Virus record (IMG/VR): IMGVR_UViG_3300035459_000215 | Coordinates: 1-25,520 of that record | DNA length: 25,520 bases | Direction: 5' to 3' (one strand) | Origin: a virus | Shown: positions 12,075 to 20,600 of the stretch, one piece after another | Numbering within the stretch: the first letter of the stretch is position 1 | Layout: the number at the start of each line of letters is the position of its first letter | Translations under genes and position numbers: made by a program | The notes under the pieces: generated by a model | What the model saw: only the letters and a program-made list of their open reading frames with translations | Databases searched by the model: none | Told to the model about the DNA's origin: nothing

Positions 12075-12422
12075 TCAGTCGCCGCCGGCGGGCCTTTTCG
12101 CCGCCAGAATCGCCAGCCCCGCGGCATGGTCCCCCGCCAGAATCGCCAGCGCTGCGGCAAGGTCCGCCTGGGCGACGCCGTTCTTCGGGGGCGAGATCAA
12201 TATGCCAAATTCGGCCTGCGCGTAGGCGCAGACAATTTCGTCACGCATAGGTGCGGGCAAAGCCTCCAGCAGAACCATCAAGACCTCGCCAAGCCGCCCG
12301 ACGACCTTGCCGGGCGGCTGGCCCGTAGTCGCCGAGAGGAGTGCTATTATCTGGTCGCGATGACTCTCGCAGCTCAGACCCTGGACCCACATGGTGAACA
12401 ACTCGCTATCACTGACATCCAT
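12075..12422 (-). CDS. hypothetical protein (115 aa)
   Basis: ATG 12422 has AAAGGA five bases upstream. The protein looks all-helical (SHRDQIIALLSATTGQPPGK; VVGRLGEVLMVLLEALPAPM). Its C terminus is two 11-residue repeats, AALAILAGDHA and AGLAILAAKRP, encoded by a 33-base tandem duplication. The family is not recognised. The upstream frame ends inside this gene's ribosome-binding site, so the two are probably co-translated. Confidence 0.65.
   Translation of the reverse strand: MDVSDSELFTMWVQGLSCESHRDQIIALLSATTGQPPGKVVGRLGEVLMVLLEALPAPMRDEIVCAYAQAEFGILISPPKNGVAQADLAAALAILAGDHAAGLAILAAKRPAGGD
12101..12166. repeat. 33-base tandem duplication within the 115-residue gene
   Basis: Units 12101-12133 and 12134-12166 both begin CCGCCAGAATCGCCAGC and continue with GCGGCA-GGTCC, differing at a few bases. 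The unit length is a multiple of three and keeps the frame. Confidence 0.8.
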
Positions 12423-12424
12423 GC

Positions 12425-12820
12425 TTATCCTTTCTCACGAAAATGGCCGCGAATCATCGTTCGCGTGTACAAACCCGCGGTCCGGGCCCGGACGGCGGCG
12501 TCCCTGCCGCCGCCCGGTGGGTCCGCACCCGGATCTGCGTCACTGAGATTTATGCTCACCTTGGTCACGCGAGCGACGAGGGGCAAGGGCCGAGAGGATG
12601 CCCCTGCCCCACCGTCGGATACCGGCGCAAACACGAGAGCCCGCCCGTGACCCGACTCGGTCGGCCGGGCCCCGGTGGTGCGGAGAGCGAAGCCCCGGAG
12701 CCGGGCCAGTCCGTTGGCGCGGCCCCAGGGGTTGTTGGCCGCTCCGGCTGCTGCAATTCGGCCGGAGCCGTCGGTAATGGCGAGTCGCCCGGCCACAAGG
12801 CAGGGCAACACAGGAGACAA
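12425..12820 (-). CDS. hypothetical protein, possibly 5'-truncated
   Basis: This frame ends with a stop (TAA) embedded in the ribosome-binding site of the gene at 12075-12422, as expected for coupled genes. The translation reads like a real small protein (LVAGRLAITDGSGRIAAAG; GHGRALVFAPVSDGGAGASS; PLPLVARVTKVSINLSDADP), with strand-like blocks reminiscent of small phage structural or decoration proteins. However, its only starts are TTG (12820) or GTG (12811), and no ribosome-binding site precedes either. It may be a gene that has lost its 5' end. The function is unknown. Confidence 0.4.
   Translation of the reverse strand: MSPVLPCLVAGRLAITDGSGRIAAAGAANNPWGRANGLARLRGFALRTTGARPTESGHGRALVFAPVSDGGAGASSRPLPLVARVTKVSINLSDADPGADPPGGGRDAAVRARTAGLYTRTMIRGHFREKG
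12449..12464. promoter_or_regulatory. 16-base palindromic element shared with the parB leader
   Basis: GCGAATCATCGTTCGC (12449-12464) is a near-perfect inverted repeat (GCGAA/TTCGC). It agrees at 15 of 16 positions with the core of the hairpin at 7618-7633 read on the other strand. Both lie just upstream of a minus-strand ribosome-binding site (here 27 bases before ATG 12422), although this copy lies inside the upstream reading frame. Confidence 0.5.
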
Positions 12821-13283
12821 AGGAGGGCGTCCGCCGCCGCGGAGCGGAGGGAGAAGAGATAGAACCTCGGTCGGCGGCCCGCCCGTGAGATAGCTTGGTG
12901 ATTATTTTTGACTTTTGTCTGTTCATGTGCTATGCTCAGACTGTCCCCCCGGAGGGGGTGCTCACCTTGAATCATTTCGCTGGGAGGCGTCCAACTCATT
13001 TGATGCGCTGCCGTCAGATCGTGCGCGGACCCGGCCAGGAACCTGCTCGATCTAATGCGATGCGTTTCCGCTTTTGGGGCAACCCATCCGTTTGCCTCCG
13101 GACAATCCCTACCTGGAACCCAACCTCGTCGGCCGCCGGTGATGAGCGACTGAACAGAGATGATTATCGTCGGGAGATTCCGGATGTCAATAGGGAAAGT
13201 TCGGGAATTCTGCGGGAACAGTCGCGAGGAACCCCGCACATACAGGGCTGGAATTTACCTAAATCTTGGCGTAGAGTGAGGTT
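12821..13283. other. 463-base stretch without a convincing gene
   Basis: Reading frames on both strands here give compositionally odd translations without ribosome-binding sites. It contains a good plus-strand promoter (12908-12936), a GC hairpin just downstream (CCCCC/GGGGG around CGGA, about 12945-12958) and a wider inverted pair AGATCG (13016-13021) / CGATCT (13048-13053). It is best read as a long leader or a small RNA region upstream of the gene at 13284. Confidence 0.5.
12908..12936 (+). promoter_or_regulatory. sigma70-type promoter
   Basis: TTGACT (12908-12913), an exact 17-base spacer and TATGCT (12931-12936) make a strong consensus-like promoter preceded by a T-rich tract. It points toward the three small plus-strand genes at 13284-14249 and away from the integrase. 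This is the layout expected of a lysogeny or immunity promoter, but no repressor family is recognised downstream. Confidence 0.7.
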
Positions 13284-13631
13284 ATGGCACAGGGCCCGGA
13301 TCAAACAAAATTTGAGGCGCTGATCAGAAATTCTCTGGTCGACGCGATCAATGCCTGGGCGAAGGAGCGCGGCAAGCTCAGCAACAGCCAGATCGGCGAG
13401 GCCATGTTCCGCCTGTTTCTCGCCGCTCCGAACTGGGTGAGGCTCCTGGCCTTCGTGGCATCCCCGGAGGAGCTGCAAAGCGTCCCGGAAGAAACCTGGC
13501 GCCAGATCGTTGAGCGAATGTCCGTCAGAGCGAAAAGCGACGAGGCGGGCGAGATCGTTGCCGAAGCAGAACGCAACGCCCAATCTGGGCGATCAGCTCG
13601 GGATCGTCCGAAAGGCAAAGCCGCAGGATAA
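13284..13631 (+). CDS. hypothetical protein (115 aa)
   Basis: First gene after the promoter at 12908. The ribosome-binding site is weak (GAGTGAGG close to the ATG). The translation is helical (KFEALIRNSLVDAINAWAKE; LSNSQIGEAMFRLFLAAPNW; PEETWRQIVERMSVRAKSDE) with a basic, Gly/Ala-rich tail. The segment KLSNSQIGEAMFRLFLAAP could be a helix-turn-helix, which would suit a regulator in this position, but this is not certain and no family is recognised. Confidence 0.55.
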   Translation: MAQGPDQTKFEALIRNSLVDAINAWAKERGKLSNSQIGEAMFRLFLAAPNWVRLLAFVASPEELQSVPEETWRQIVERMSVRAKSDEAGEIVAEAERNAQSGRSARDRPKGKAAG

Positions 13632-13756
13632 GATACGTATACTGCAGGGCCTCATCGACAGAGGGATCCGGTGCGAGGCCCGGGTAGCGGATCACGTCAC
13701 GTGGTGGCATCATCATCGTTGCGAATCCTTAAAACCAGAAACTGGGCACGAAGAAG

Positions 13757-13864
13757 ATGGCGTTTGGGAATGTCCCGGGGTTGACTGGAAAAATTCTGGT
13801 ATTCGTCCTGGCCTGGGTCGTCGGGTTCATCATTCTGGCCCACCGGCGCCGGCGGTTCCGGTGA
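13757..13864 (+). CDS. 35-residue membrane protein
   Basis: An ATG at 13757 with a weak purine-rich GAAGAAG immediately before it opens a frame of 35 residues. It has a short polar N terminus (MAFGNVPGLTGK), one clear transmembrane helix (ILVFVLAWVVGFIILA) and a basic tail (HRRRRFR), which by the positive-inside rule puts the C terminus in the cytoplasm. The codon pattern fits a real product, and its neighbour downstream is also a membrane protein. It could be a holin regulator or an exclusion peptide; this is inference. Confidence 0.5.
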   Translation: MAFGNVPGLTGKILVFVLAWVVGFIILAHRRRRFR

Positions 13865-13913
13865 AGGCGATTATCGCTTTATCGATATCCGGAAAAGAGA
13901 CAAACGGGGAACC

Positions 13914-14249
13914 ATGAGCATACTCCAAGCGACTTTTAAGGCAGTCCGGACTTCCGCTTCCGTGTTATTCGGGGCTGCTCTGATCCTTTGGCTGGTTTTC
14001 CTGGCACTGGCGGCCCTGCTCTTCTGTGCGGACGGGTGGGATGAGTTTTCCTGGTGGAGGGGAACCGAGGCGGCTGGCCATTGGATCGACGGATTTATCG
14101 GCGGAATCACGGTTTCATGCGTGATAGGGCTAATCATCTTCGACCGCGCTCGGCGCCGGTGGCAAGCGGAGTACTTCAGACGCGGCGCCTTTTACGGGGC
14201 GATCCGAGGTCAAACCGGCGAGAGCACGCTCACGGAAAAGCAGAAATAG
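13914..14249 (+). CDS. two-span membrane protein (111 aa)
   Basis: The ATG has GGGGAACC upstream. Two hydrophobic helices are visible: SASVLFGAALILWLVFLALA continuing into ALLF (about residues 14-37), and GFIGGITVSCVIGLIIF (about 60-76). A Trp-rich loop lies between them (GWDEFSWWRG) and a basic cytoplasmic tail follows (RARRRWQAEYFRRG). The hairpin topology would suit a holin or a superinfection-exclusion protein. Its last 20 bases overlap the end of the convergent transglycosylase gene. Confidence 0.6.
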   Translation: MSILQATFKAVRTSASVLFGAALILWLVFLALAALLFCADGWDEFSWWRGTEAAGHWIDGFIGGITVSCVIGLIIFDRARRRWQAEYFRRGAFYGAIRGQTGESTLTEKQK

Positions 14250-14625
14250 CCCGCTGGACGTTCCGCCAGTAACCGAGCGTCCCGGCCCGCCGGGGCCCTT
14301 TCGGCCCGCCGTTCCAACCCCGGGCCCACTGCTCGGGGCTGCCCTGAGGCCAATAGTGCAGGCAGTAGCAGTGGAACATCTCGAAGGATTTGACCGGGTC
14401 GGAGCGATCCTCCGGCCACCAGCGGATAGAGCCGGCGATCCGGTTGCAGTCGGCCACCATCTGCGGATGGATCTGGGCGATTCCGACTGCCCGGCCGCCG
14501 TCTCCGGGTTTCGTATGGGGATCGCCGCGGGATTCGATCCAGCAGATGGCCCGCCACGTGGACAAGAGCCGGGCCTCGGTAGAATTAGGGGTTGCCAGAA
14601 TCAGAGAAAGCAGTAGACTCGCCAT
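14230..14625 (-). CDS. lytic transglycosylase-like endolysin with signal sequence (131 aa)
   Basis: ATG 14625 is chosen because AGGAGG lies just upstream; the longer frame is rejected. The N terminus MASLLLSLILATPNSTEA is a signal or signal-anchor segment. The lysozyme-fold motifs follow: the catalytic-type Glu31 in WRAICWIESRGDP, GRAVGIAQIHP (about 45-54), a helix EMFHCYCLHYW (82-92) and ARGWNGGPKG (101-110) close to GTLGYWRNVQ. It would cleave the glycan chain of peptidoglycan from the periplasm. The holin-like gene lies just upstream. It ends the late operon and overlaps the convergent gene by 20 bases. Confidence 0.75.
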   Translation of the reverse strand: MASLLLSLILATPNSTEARLLSTWRAICWIESRGDPHTKPGDGGRAVGIAQIHPQMVADCNRIAGSIRWWPEDRSDPVKSFEMFHCYCLHYWPQGSPEQWARGWNGGPKGPRRAGTLGYWRNVQRAISAFP

Positions 14626-14711
14626 CGTCGGAACCTCCTGAACAGGTTTCGGCCACGGCCCCGGTGCTTGCAACACGCGGGGCCACTTTTTCACCTGGCT
14701 CTTCTATCGGC

Positions 14712-15020
14712 TCAATCCCCGCCGGGCTTTAGTATTTTATCGATCCGCTCGTGGACCCGGCAAAAGCCCTCATTCACAGCCGTCTTGATCTCGGAGAGGT
14801 CGCCCCGGACCTGGGCGTGGCGCTCGTCGAGGAGTTTGACCAGCGGCTCGTGGAGCGAGCAGGGTTTCGTCTTGCCATTGGGTTCGCCCCCCAGGTCCAG
14901 ATCCAGGTGGACCCGGCGCTTGAGGATCTGTTGGAGGGCATAGAGCCCCGCCCCGCCAACCGCCACGCCGCCGCCGGTCTGGAGGACTGTCTCGCCGATC
15001 TGGGCCAGGATGTGCATCAT
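14712..15020 (-). CDS. holin-like one-span membrane protein (102 aa)
   Basis: A Gly-rich hydrophobic segment near the N terminus (VLQTGGGVAVGGAGLYALQQ) is followed by a charged coiled-coil-like C terminus (VKLLDERHAQVRGDLSEIKT ... RVHERIDKILK). It lies directly between the tail fibre and the endolysin, the position of T7 gp17.5 (type II holin). ATG 15020, with a second ATG at 15017, is preceded by GAGGAG. A spanin or virion-anchored protein is an alternative. Function is inferred mainly from position. Confidence 0.5.
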   Translation of the reverse strand: MMHILAQIGETVLQTGGGVAVGGAGLYALQQILKRRVHLDLDLGGEPNGKTKPCSLHEPLVKLLDERHAQVRGDLSEIKTAVNEGFCRVHERIDKILKPGGD

Positions 15021-15044
15021 GCTCGGTACTCCTCGGGATTGAGG

Positions 15045-17594
15045 TCAGGGCAGGTTCGCCGCGGCCAGGAACGTGTGGGGCGCTGTGCCGCAGATCCAAA
15101 ACGGCGGCTGCCCGGAGGCCGGGGCGGAGTGCCAGACGACGTCGCCGACCGCCCAGGTCCCGGCCCCGGGGGCGGCCGCGGCGGCCCAGACGATCGCCGG
15201 AGTCGCGGCCCCATCATAGGGCGTGCCGATCTCGCAGAGCATCGGCGGCGTGACATAGAGATGGGCGTCCGCGGTGCCGATTTTCTGGACCCCGAAAGAC
15301 AACGTCGTTGCCGTGTGCGGGATCGCCACCAGCCGGGCGCGGAACTGCCAGAGGCCCGTGCCGGCCGCGTAGTCGGTGCGGTCGTAGCCGTCCGGCAGGG
15401 ACAGGGCCAGGTCGATATTGCCGGTGTGCTTTTCCCAACAGCCGAACCAGACCCACCGGCCCAGGAGCTGGGGATAATTGTTGGCGATGTCGAGCGTGCA
15501 GCCCCAGGCGATCGACTTGGAGTCGCTGTCGTAGAGATCGGCGATCGGCAGGCCGCGATAGGAGCCGGCGGCCCGGGTGAGCGTCCCGCCCCAACTGCCG
15601 CCGCCGGTGGCCAGCGCTGCGTAACCGAGAAAATTCTGGGGGAAGTAATTGGCCGGCTGGGCCCGGTCGCGGCGCCAGGTGTAGGCGAAGAGGTTGTCCG
15701 TCGTCGCGGTGCCCAGGCCCCCCTGGATCTCCAGCTCGTTGGCGTCCGTGTAGTTGTTGCTCATCTCCAGCCCGAGGACCTCGCCCCAGGCGTACTTGCC
15801 GGCCCGGGCGATGAGGGGGACCCCGGAGGCGTACTGGACGTTGTCGCGGACCGCCAACCGCGTCGCGGCCGCCGCCCAGATGGCGGCGTTGGGATCGGTG
15901 ACGCTGGTATTGAAATAGCAACCGGCGATCGTGACGCCGGTGCAGGGATATGAATTGTCGAACCCGGTGGCCGCGGTGTTGGCGGCCAGGATGATCTCGG
16001 CCCGCACCCGGGCCGTGACGGGACTGGTGACGGCCCAGCCGGTTGTCCCGTTGGCCTCGAAGTAAGCGTCCTGGACACTCAGGTTCCGCACGTTGAAGGC
16101 GTGGATCGCCGCCACGGCGTTGCTCTCGAAATCCGTGCTCGAGATGCAAATGCCGGCCGATCCGGCGGCCGCCGCCCCCAGGACCAGGCCGGTGCCCGTA
16201 TTGCCGTAGATCGCACTGTGTCCGATCCGCACATTGTTCGCGGCCCTCCCGAGACGCAGGCCATCAGCGCAGCCCGTGACGGTCGTATCCTCGATCCGGC
16301 TGCACCAGCAGTAGGCCGCCGACAGGCCGGCCGTCCCGGCGTTCAGGAGGCGCACGCCGGAGATCGTCCAATCGGAGGCCTGCGGGGCGTTGAGGCAATA
16401 GGCCCCGACGCGGTTGGCGTCCACCGTGAGGTCACGGAGCCCCCCGTAGATCTGGGAGGTGCCGCTGAGGTAGACGACGGCCGTCATCGTCCGGCCGGCC
16501 ACCAGGGCCGTGGCCATTTTGCCTTCGCCGCGGAGGAGGACGCCCACGGCCCCGGGGACGAGGACCGGGGTATCCACCCGATAAGTCCCCGCCGGCAGAT
16601 CGACGGCCCGGTAGCCCGCGGCCTGGGCGGCCGCCACGGCAGCGTTCAGCGCTGCGGCATCATCCATCACCCCATCGCCCCGGGCGCCGTAGTGCCGGAC
16701 GTTGAGGCCCGGGGTGTGCTTACGCAGCGACTCCCGGGCCGCGTTGGCGTCGGAGAGGCCCTGGCCGCCGTAGACGGAGACGGCATTGCCGTCGACGGCG
16801 AGGCCCGCGAACGCCGGCGCATCGTCCGTATCCAGGCCCAGCGTCGCCCGGGCGCCGGCCTGCTGGCCGGCCGTCGGGGCCCCCCGGACCGTCCCGATCC
16901 AGTTGGGGTCGACCCCCAGATCGGCCAGTCCCGTCCGCTGCTGGGCCGCGGTCGCCAGTGCCTGCACGATGGCCGTCCAGGCGGCGGTGAGGACGGTGCC
17001 CGTCTGGGAGCCGGTCGTCATATCCCCCTGGGCGTCGAACCCCAGCCACGTATGGGCCCGTACCGCCGCCGCCGGCAGGTTCATGTCGCGGACGTCCCCT
17101 TCCGGCGTGCGCAGGCTGCGGCCCAGCCAGCGGAGGAGCTGCTGGTCGCGTACCGCCGCGCGGTCCAGATCCTCCTGGACGTTCGCCAGGGACAGTTCCG
17201 CGGCGTCCGCGTAATTGGCCGCCTGGCCGTAATCGACCTCCCGGCACAGGTAGACCCGCGTCCCGGCGGCGGGCGCTCTCGTAAAGGTCACCGTCCCCCC
17301 GGGGGTCAACCACCCATCGTCATTGGGCAAGGCAACGGTGTAGTCGCTATGCTCGGTCTGGAGATCCGGGACGCCGCTGGCGTCCACGATCAGGACCCGG
17401 ACTTCGGACGAGTCCCAGACGCCGAAATGGAAAATATACGACTTGTCCGCGCCGGTGGCGTTGTAGCTGATCCAATCCGGCGTGGTGGTCACGACGCCCC
17501 GGACCGGGGTCGACCAGACCAGGGCCAGGAACAAACCGGCCGCCAGCAAGTACAGACCTCGATATCTCCGGACGCGATACTGCCGCGTGTTCAT
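15045..17594 (-). CDS. tail fibre/spike with T7-type adaptor and beta-helix domain (849 aa)
   Basis: Residues about 36-165 match the T7 tail-fibre N-terminal adaptor: YNATGADKSYIFHFGVW, DYTVALPNDD, GGTVTFTRAPAAGTRVYLCR, then a helix SLANVQEDLDRAAVRDQQLL. From about residue 298, NVRHYGARGDGVMDDAAALN is the start signature of pectate-lyase-type right-handed beta helices, which runs to roughly residue 640. The C terminus has GTWAVGDVVWHSAPASGQPP, a common phage-fibre ending. Such spikes bind, and often cut, host polysaccharide. ATG 17594 has AAGGAG upstream and adds a signal-peptide-like N terminus (YRGLYLLAAGLFLALVWST); a GTG at 17492 would give the classic fibre start but has no ribosome-binding site. 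Confidence 0.85.
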   Translation of the reverse strand: MNTRQYRVRRYRGLYLLAAGLFLALVWSTPVRGVVTTTPDWISYNATGADKSYIFHFGVWDSSEVRVLIVDASGVPDLQTEHSDYTVALPNDDGWLTPGGTVTFTRAPAAGTRVYLCREVDYGQAANYADAAELSLANVQEDLDRAAVRDQQLLRWLGRSLRTPEGDVRDMNLPAAAVRAHTWLGFDAQGDMTTGSQTGTVLTAAWTAIVQALATAAQQRTGLADLGVDPNWIGTVRGAPTAGQQAGARATLGLDTDDAPAFAGLAVDGNAVSVYGGQGLSDANAARESLRKHTPGLNVRHYGARGDGVMDDAAALNAAVAAAQAAGYRAVDLPAGTYRVDTPVLVPGAVGVLLRGEGKMATALVAGRTMTAVVYLSGTSQIYGGLRDLTVDANRVGAYCLNAPQASDWTISGVRLLNAGTAGLSAAYCWCSRIEDTTVTGCADGLRLGRAANNVRIGHSAIYGNTGTGLVLGAAAAGSAGICISSTDFESNAVAAIHAFNVRNLSVQDAYFEANGTTGWAVTSPVTARVRAEIILAANTAATGFDNSYPCTGVTIAGCYFNTSVTDPNAAIWAAAATRLAVRDNVQYASGVPLIARAGKYAWGEVLGLEMSNNYTDANELEIQGGLGTATTDNLFAYTWRRDRAQPANYFPQNFLGYAALATGGGSWGGTLTRAAGSYRGLPIADLYDSDSKSIAWGCTLDIANNYPQLLGRWVWFGCWEKHTGNIDLALSLPDGYDRTDYAAGTGLWQFRARLVAIPHTATTLSFGVQKIGTADAHLYVTPPMLCEIGTPYDGAATPAIVWAAAAAPGAGTWAVGDVVWHSAPASGQPPFWICGTAPHTFLAAANLP

Positions 17595-17607
17595 CGATCG
17601 ACTCCTT

Positions 17608-20600
17608 TCATTTGCCCCAGATCTGCTGCACCAGGGGCAGCATCTCTGGCGAGGGCAGGTTCACGGGCTTGGCCCGCGTTTTGGTCATCTCCAGGACATC
17701 TTTCCAGGGCACGAGCCGGCCGGGCTCGCCGTGGGCCAGCAGATCCGCGTTGTAGTTTTGCCAGTCGCGGCCGACGTCCATGATCTCGTCCTGGTTGCCG
17801 GTCTTGAGGGCCAGGTAGAGGCGGTCCGCCCAGCCCTGCTTGGTATGGCCCCGCAGGGCCTCCAGCGCCGCCAGCATCTGGGCCCGATCGGTCTCGCGCA
17901 CGACGCGGTCCGGCGCAAAGCCCAGGGCCTTCAAACCCGCCTCGACGGCGGTCAACTTCATCTGCCGGCCGCTGTCGAGGTCGAGGATCGAGCGGCCGGT
18001 CCGCGTGGTGGCGCCCTCGGTAGAGAGCCGGTAGGCGGCCAGGGGCGAACGGATAAACTGGGGCGTCCCCGGGAAGTCCTCCAGGAGCCGCTCGTAGTTG
18101 CGGCTGCCCAGATCCTGGACAGCACGGCCGACATCCGCCGCCAGGCCCTCCGGGACGCCGCCCAGCTCCTTCAGGAAGGCATCCGGCCAACTCTGCTTCG
18201 GCTCGGGCAGAGGCACCAGGTCCTGCATGCCCAGACTGCCGCGGAGCGAGACGTTGGCGAGGGACGGCACGCCCCGGAGGAGGATCTTCGTCGCCGTTTC
18301 GCCGGCGTATTGTTCGAGGTCCTCCTCGGGATTGCTGCCCGCGACGCGGGGATAGAGCCAGTAGAGCAGGGGTCCGGTCAGGGCCCCGCCGCCCAGGCCC
18401 ACGAGCAGCCACTGGGCCAGCTTCGAGCGGGCGAGGGCGGCATATTCGCCCTGCTCGAGCTGGTTCTTCTGCCAGGTCAGGTAATTCAGATTCCAGGTCT
18501 TGAAGAGGGCCAATGGCTTAAAGAGGCCCCGGGCGATCGCCGGGCGGTTGCCCTTGCCGTACTCGAAATGGGCCTCGGTGACGAGGTCATCGGCAGGATC
18601 GCCGCCCGCTTCGGCCGCCGGATCGGCCAGACCGGCCCGGAGGCAGGCGATATACATCGACTGGCGATTGAATCGCTCCGCCTGCCCCATAAAATCGAGC
18701 GCCGAACCCACCTTGGCCAGGGGCGTTTTCAAGGCCTGGACGGCGGCGGAGCCGCCCCGGCCGGAGATCTCCAGGGCCAGTTTCGGATCCAGGAAACCCT
18801 CGGCCTCTTTCCGGGCCAGGTAGGCCTTCTCCGCATCAGTCAGGCGGCCGGTCGCGGTATCTGCCATGGCGTCGAGGAGCCTGGCCAGGGGCCAGGTCGT
18901 GTTCTTGGACAGAACCGGCCAGCCGAGCTGGAGATTCTGGGTCAGGTTGCCCACGGCGGAGGAAACCCGGGCCCAGAGTTTGGTCGCGTAGATCAACGGA
19001 ATCAGGCGGCCCCAGTCGGTGTCATCGCCCAGCCAGTACTGCGTATCGGCGACGGCGCGGGCAAAAAGATTGGGCGTGCGGGCCGGATCGATTTCGCCCA
19101 GGGCCCGCGAGAACCCGAGCGCCGCTTCCATCTTGGTGATGGAGCCCGCGGCCCCCTGGAGATACTGGGCGAACGGCCGGCGGAGATCGCCCGTCCAGCC
19201 CGGGGTCTCCTCGCGGTGGATGAAGTGCCCCCCCCAGCCCTTGGCCTTCCACCAGTCCAGAACCGCCTGGCCGATTGCGTCTTTCTGCTCGACGGTGATC
19301 CCCGGGATCTGGCCGGCTTGCGCGTTGACCCGGTCAAATAGATGCTCCAGGACCGACTGCACCGCCGGCAGCGTGCTCGCCTGGTAGGTCTCGCTGGCGG
19401 TTTTCGTCGCCCTGATCGGGCCGATCACCTCCGCCTCGGGATAGCGCTCCCGGAGGACCTCCATCTCCGTCTTACGCTGGAGGTATCCGATCTGGCCCTT
19501 ATAGAGCGTGGCCTTGGTCGCGGGATCGCGGACGATCACGACCCAGTCGCCGCCGGCGTGCGTGGGCCAGGTGTGGGGGATATAGTTGCCGATCCGGCCG
19601 CGGAACTGGTCGATCCACTCCTGCCGGACGCCGAGATCCTCCATCTGCTTGACGTAGAGTTCCCCGATGTCGTCGAGCGAACGGCGAAAGGCCTGGGCCC
19701 CGGCCCGCTGCTTCTCCGTCAGGGCCGCCTGCAGGGCGGCGTGCAGTTTACCGTTGCCCGGGCCCCCGCCGATCGCGACCAGGAGCTGGTCCTGGTCGAT
19801 CGCGACCAGGAGCTGGTCGACGGCCGTGCGCTCCTCGTCCGTCAGGTCGAAATAGGGTTTGCTCTTTTCGGCCAGGGCCTGGACCATAATGCGGAATTTC
19901 CGCTGGCGCTCGACCTGGAGGTCCCGCAGGGGCGCGTACTGCGGGAACTGGATCGCCCGGTCGTGCGGCAACTGAAACGCGCCCCAGAGCTTCCAAAGGT
20001 CCTTATCCGCGAGGGGTTTGCCCGTGTCGGCATCGTGGTAGAGGCCCAGGTGATCGAGCACCTGCCGGGCCAGGGCCAGTTCCCACGGATAGGGCGGCCG
20101 CTCGGGGTCCGGACGCGCGGGCAGCCCGGCGGCGGCCGGCGGGGCCGGCGGCACGGGCGGCAGATCGGTCGGCGGCCGCTGGCCGGCGTAGACCTGGCCC
20201 GCATCCCGCACTTCCCGGGTCTCGGCGTCGGCGATCTGGTCGCGGAGCTCGGTTTCACCGAGGGCCCGCTGCGGCGCGGCGGGGGCCGGCGGAGACTCGG
20301 CGGGCGGGCGCGGCTGGCTGGTCAAATCATAAAAGGCCTGCCAGGCGCTCAGGCGGTGCCACTCATCAACCAGGGATTTATACAGGCCCCGGGGACCGCC
20401 GGTGCTCTCGCCGGCGGCGTAGCGGGCCAGCCAGGCCGCGCTGGCCGGGGCGGTCGGACTTTCCAGGGCCTGGCCGTAGCGGACGAAGAAGCGCTTATAG
20501 GTCATACTGCCGGGGTGCGGCTCGCCCTCGAGGGCGGCCGGGGGCTCCGGCTCTTTCGTCAGCGTCGCGACGGCATCGCCCACCCATTGGCGCAGATTCT

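Noticed and set aside
13510-13917. Plus-strand frame of 135 codons ending on the ATG of the two-span membrane protein
   Set aside because: The first part overlaps the 115-residue gene and the rest is not protein-like; the 35-residue membrane protein in another frame explains the region better.
15045-17594. Diversity-generating retroelement acting on the tail fibre
   Set aside because: No reverse transcriptase and no template/variable repeat pair were seen in the window.
14751-17783. Two long plus-strand frames antisense to the tail fibre
   Set aside because: The minus-strand fibre has clear T7-adaptor and beta-helix motifs; the plus frames have none.
17482-19341. Plus-strand open frame of 619 codons
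   Set aside because: Antisense shadow of the fibre and core genes; no ribosome-binding site and no protein-like pattern.
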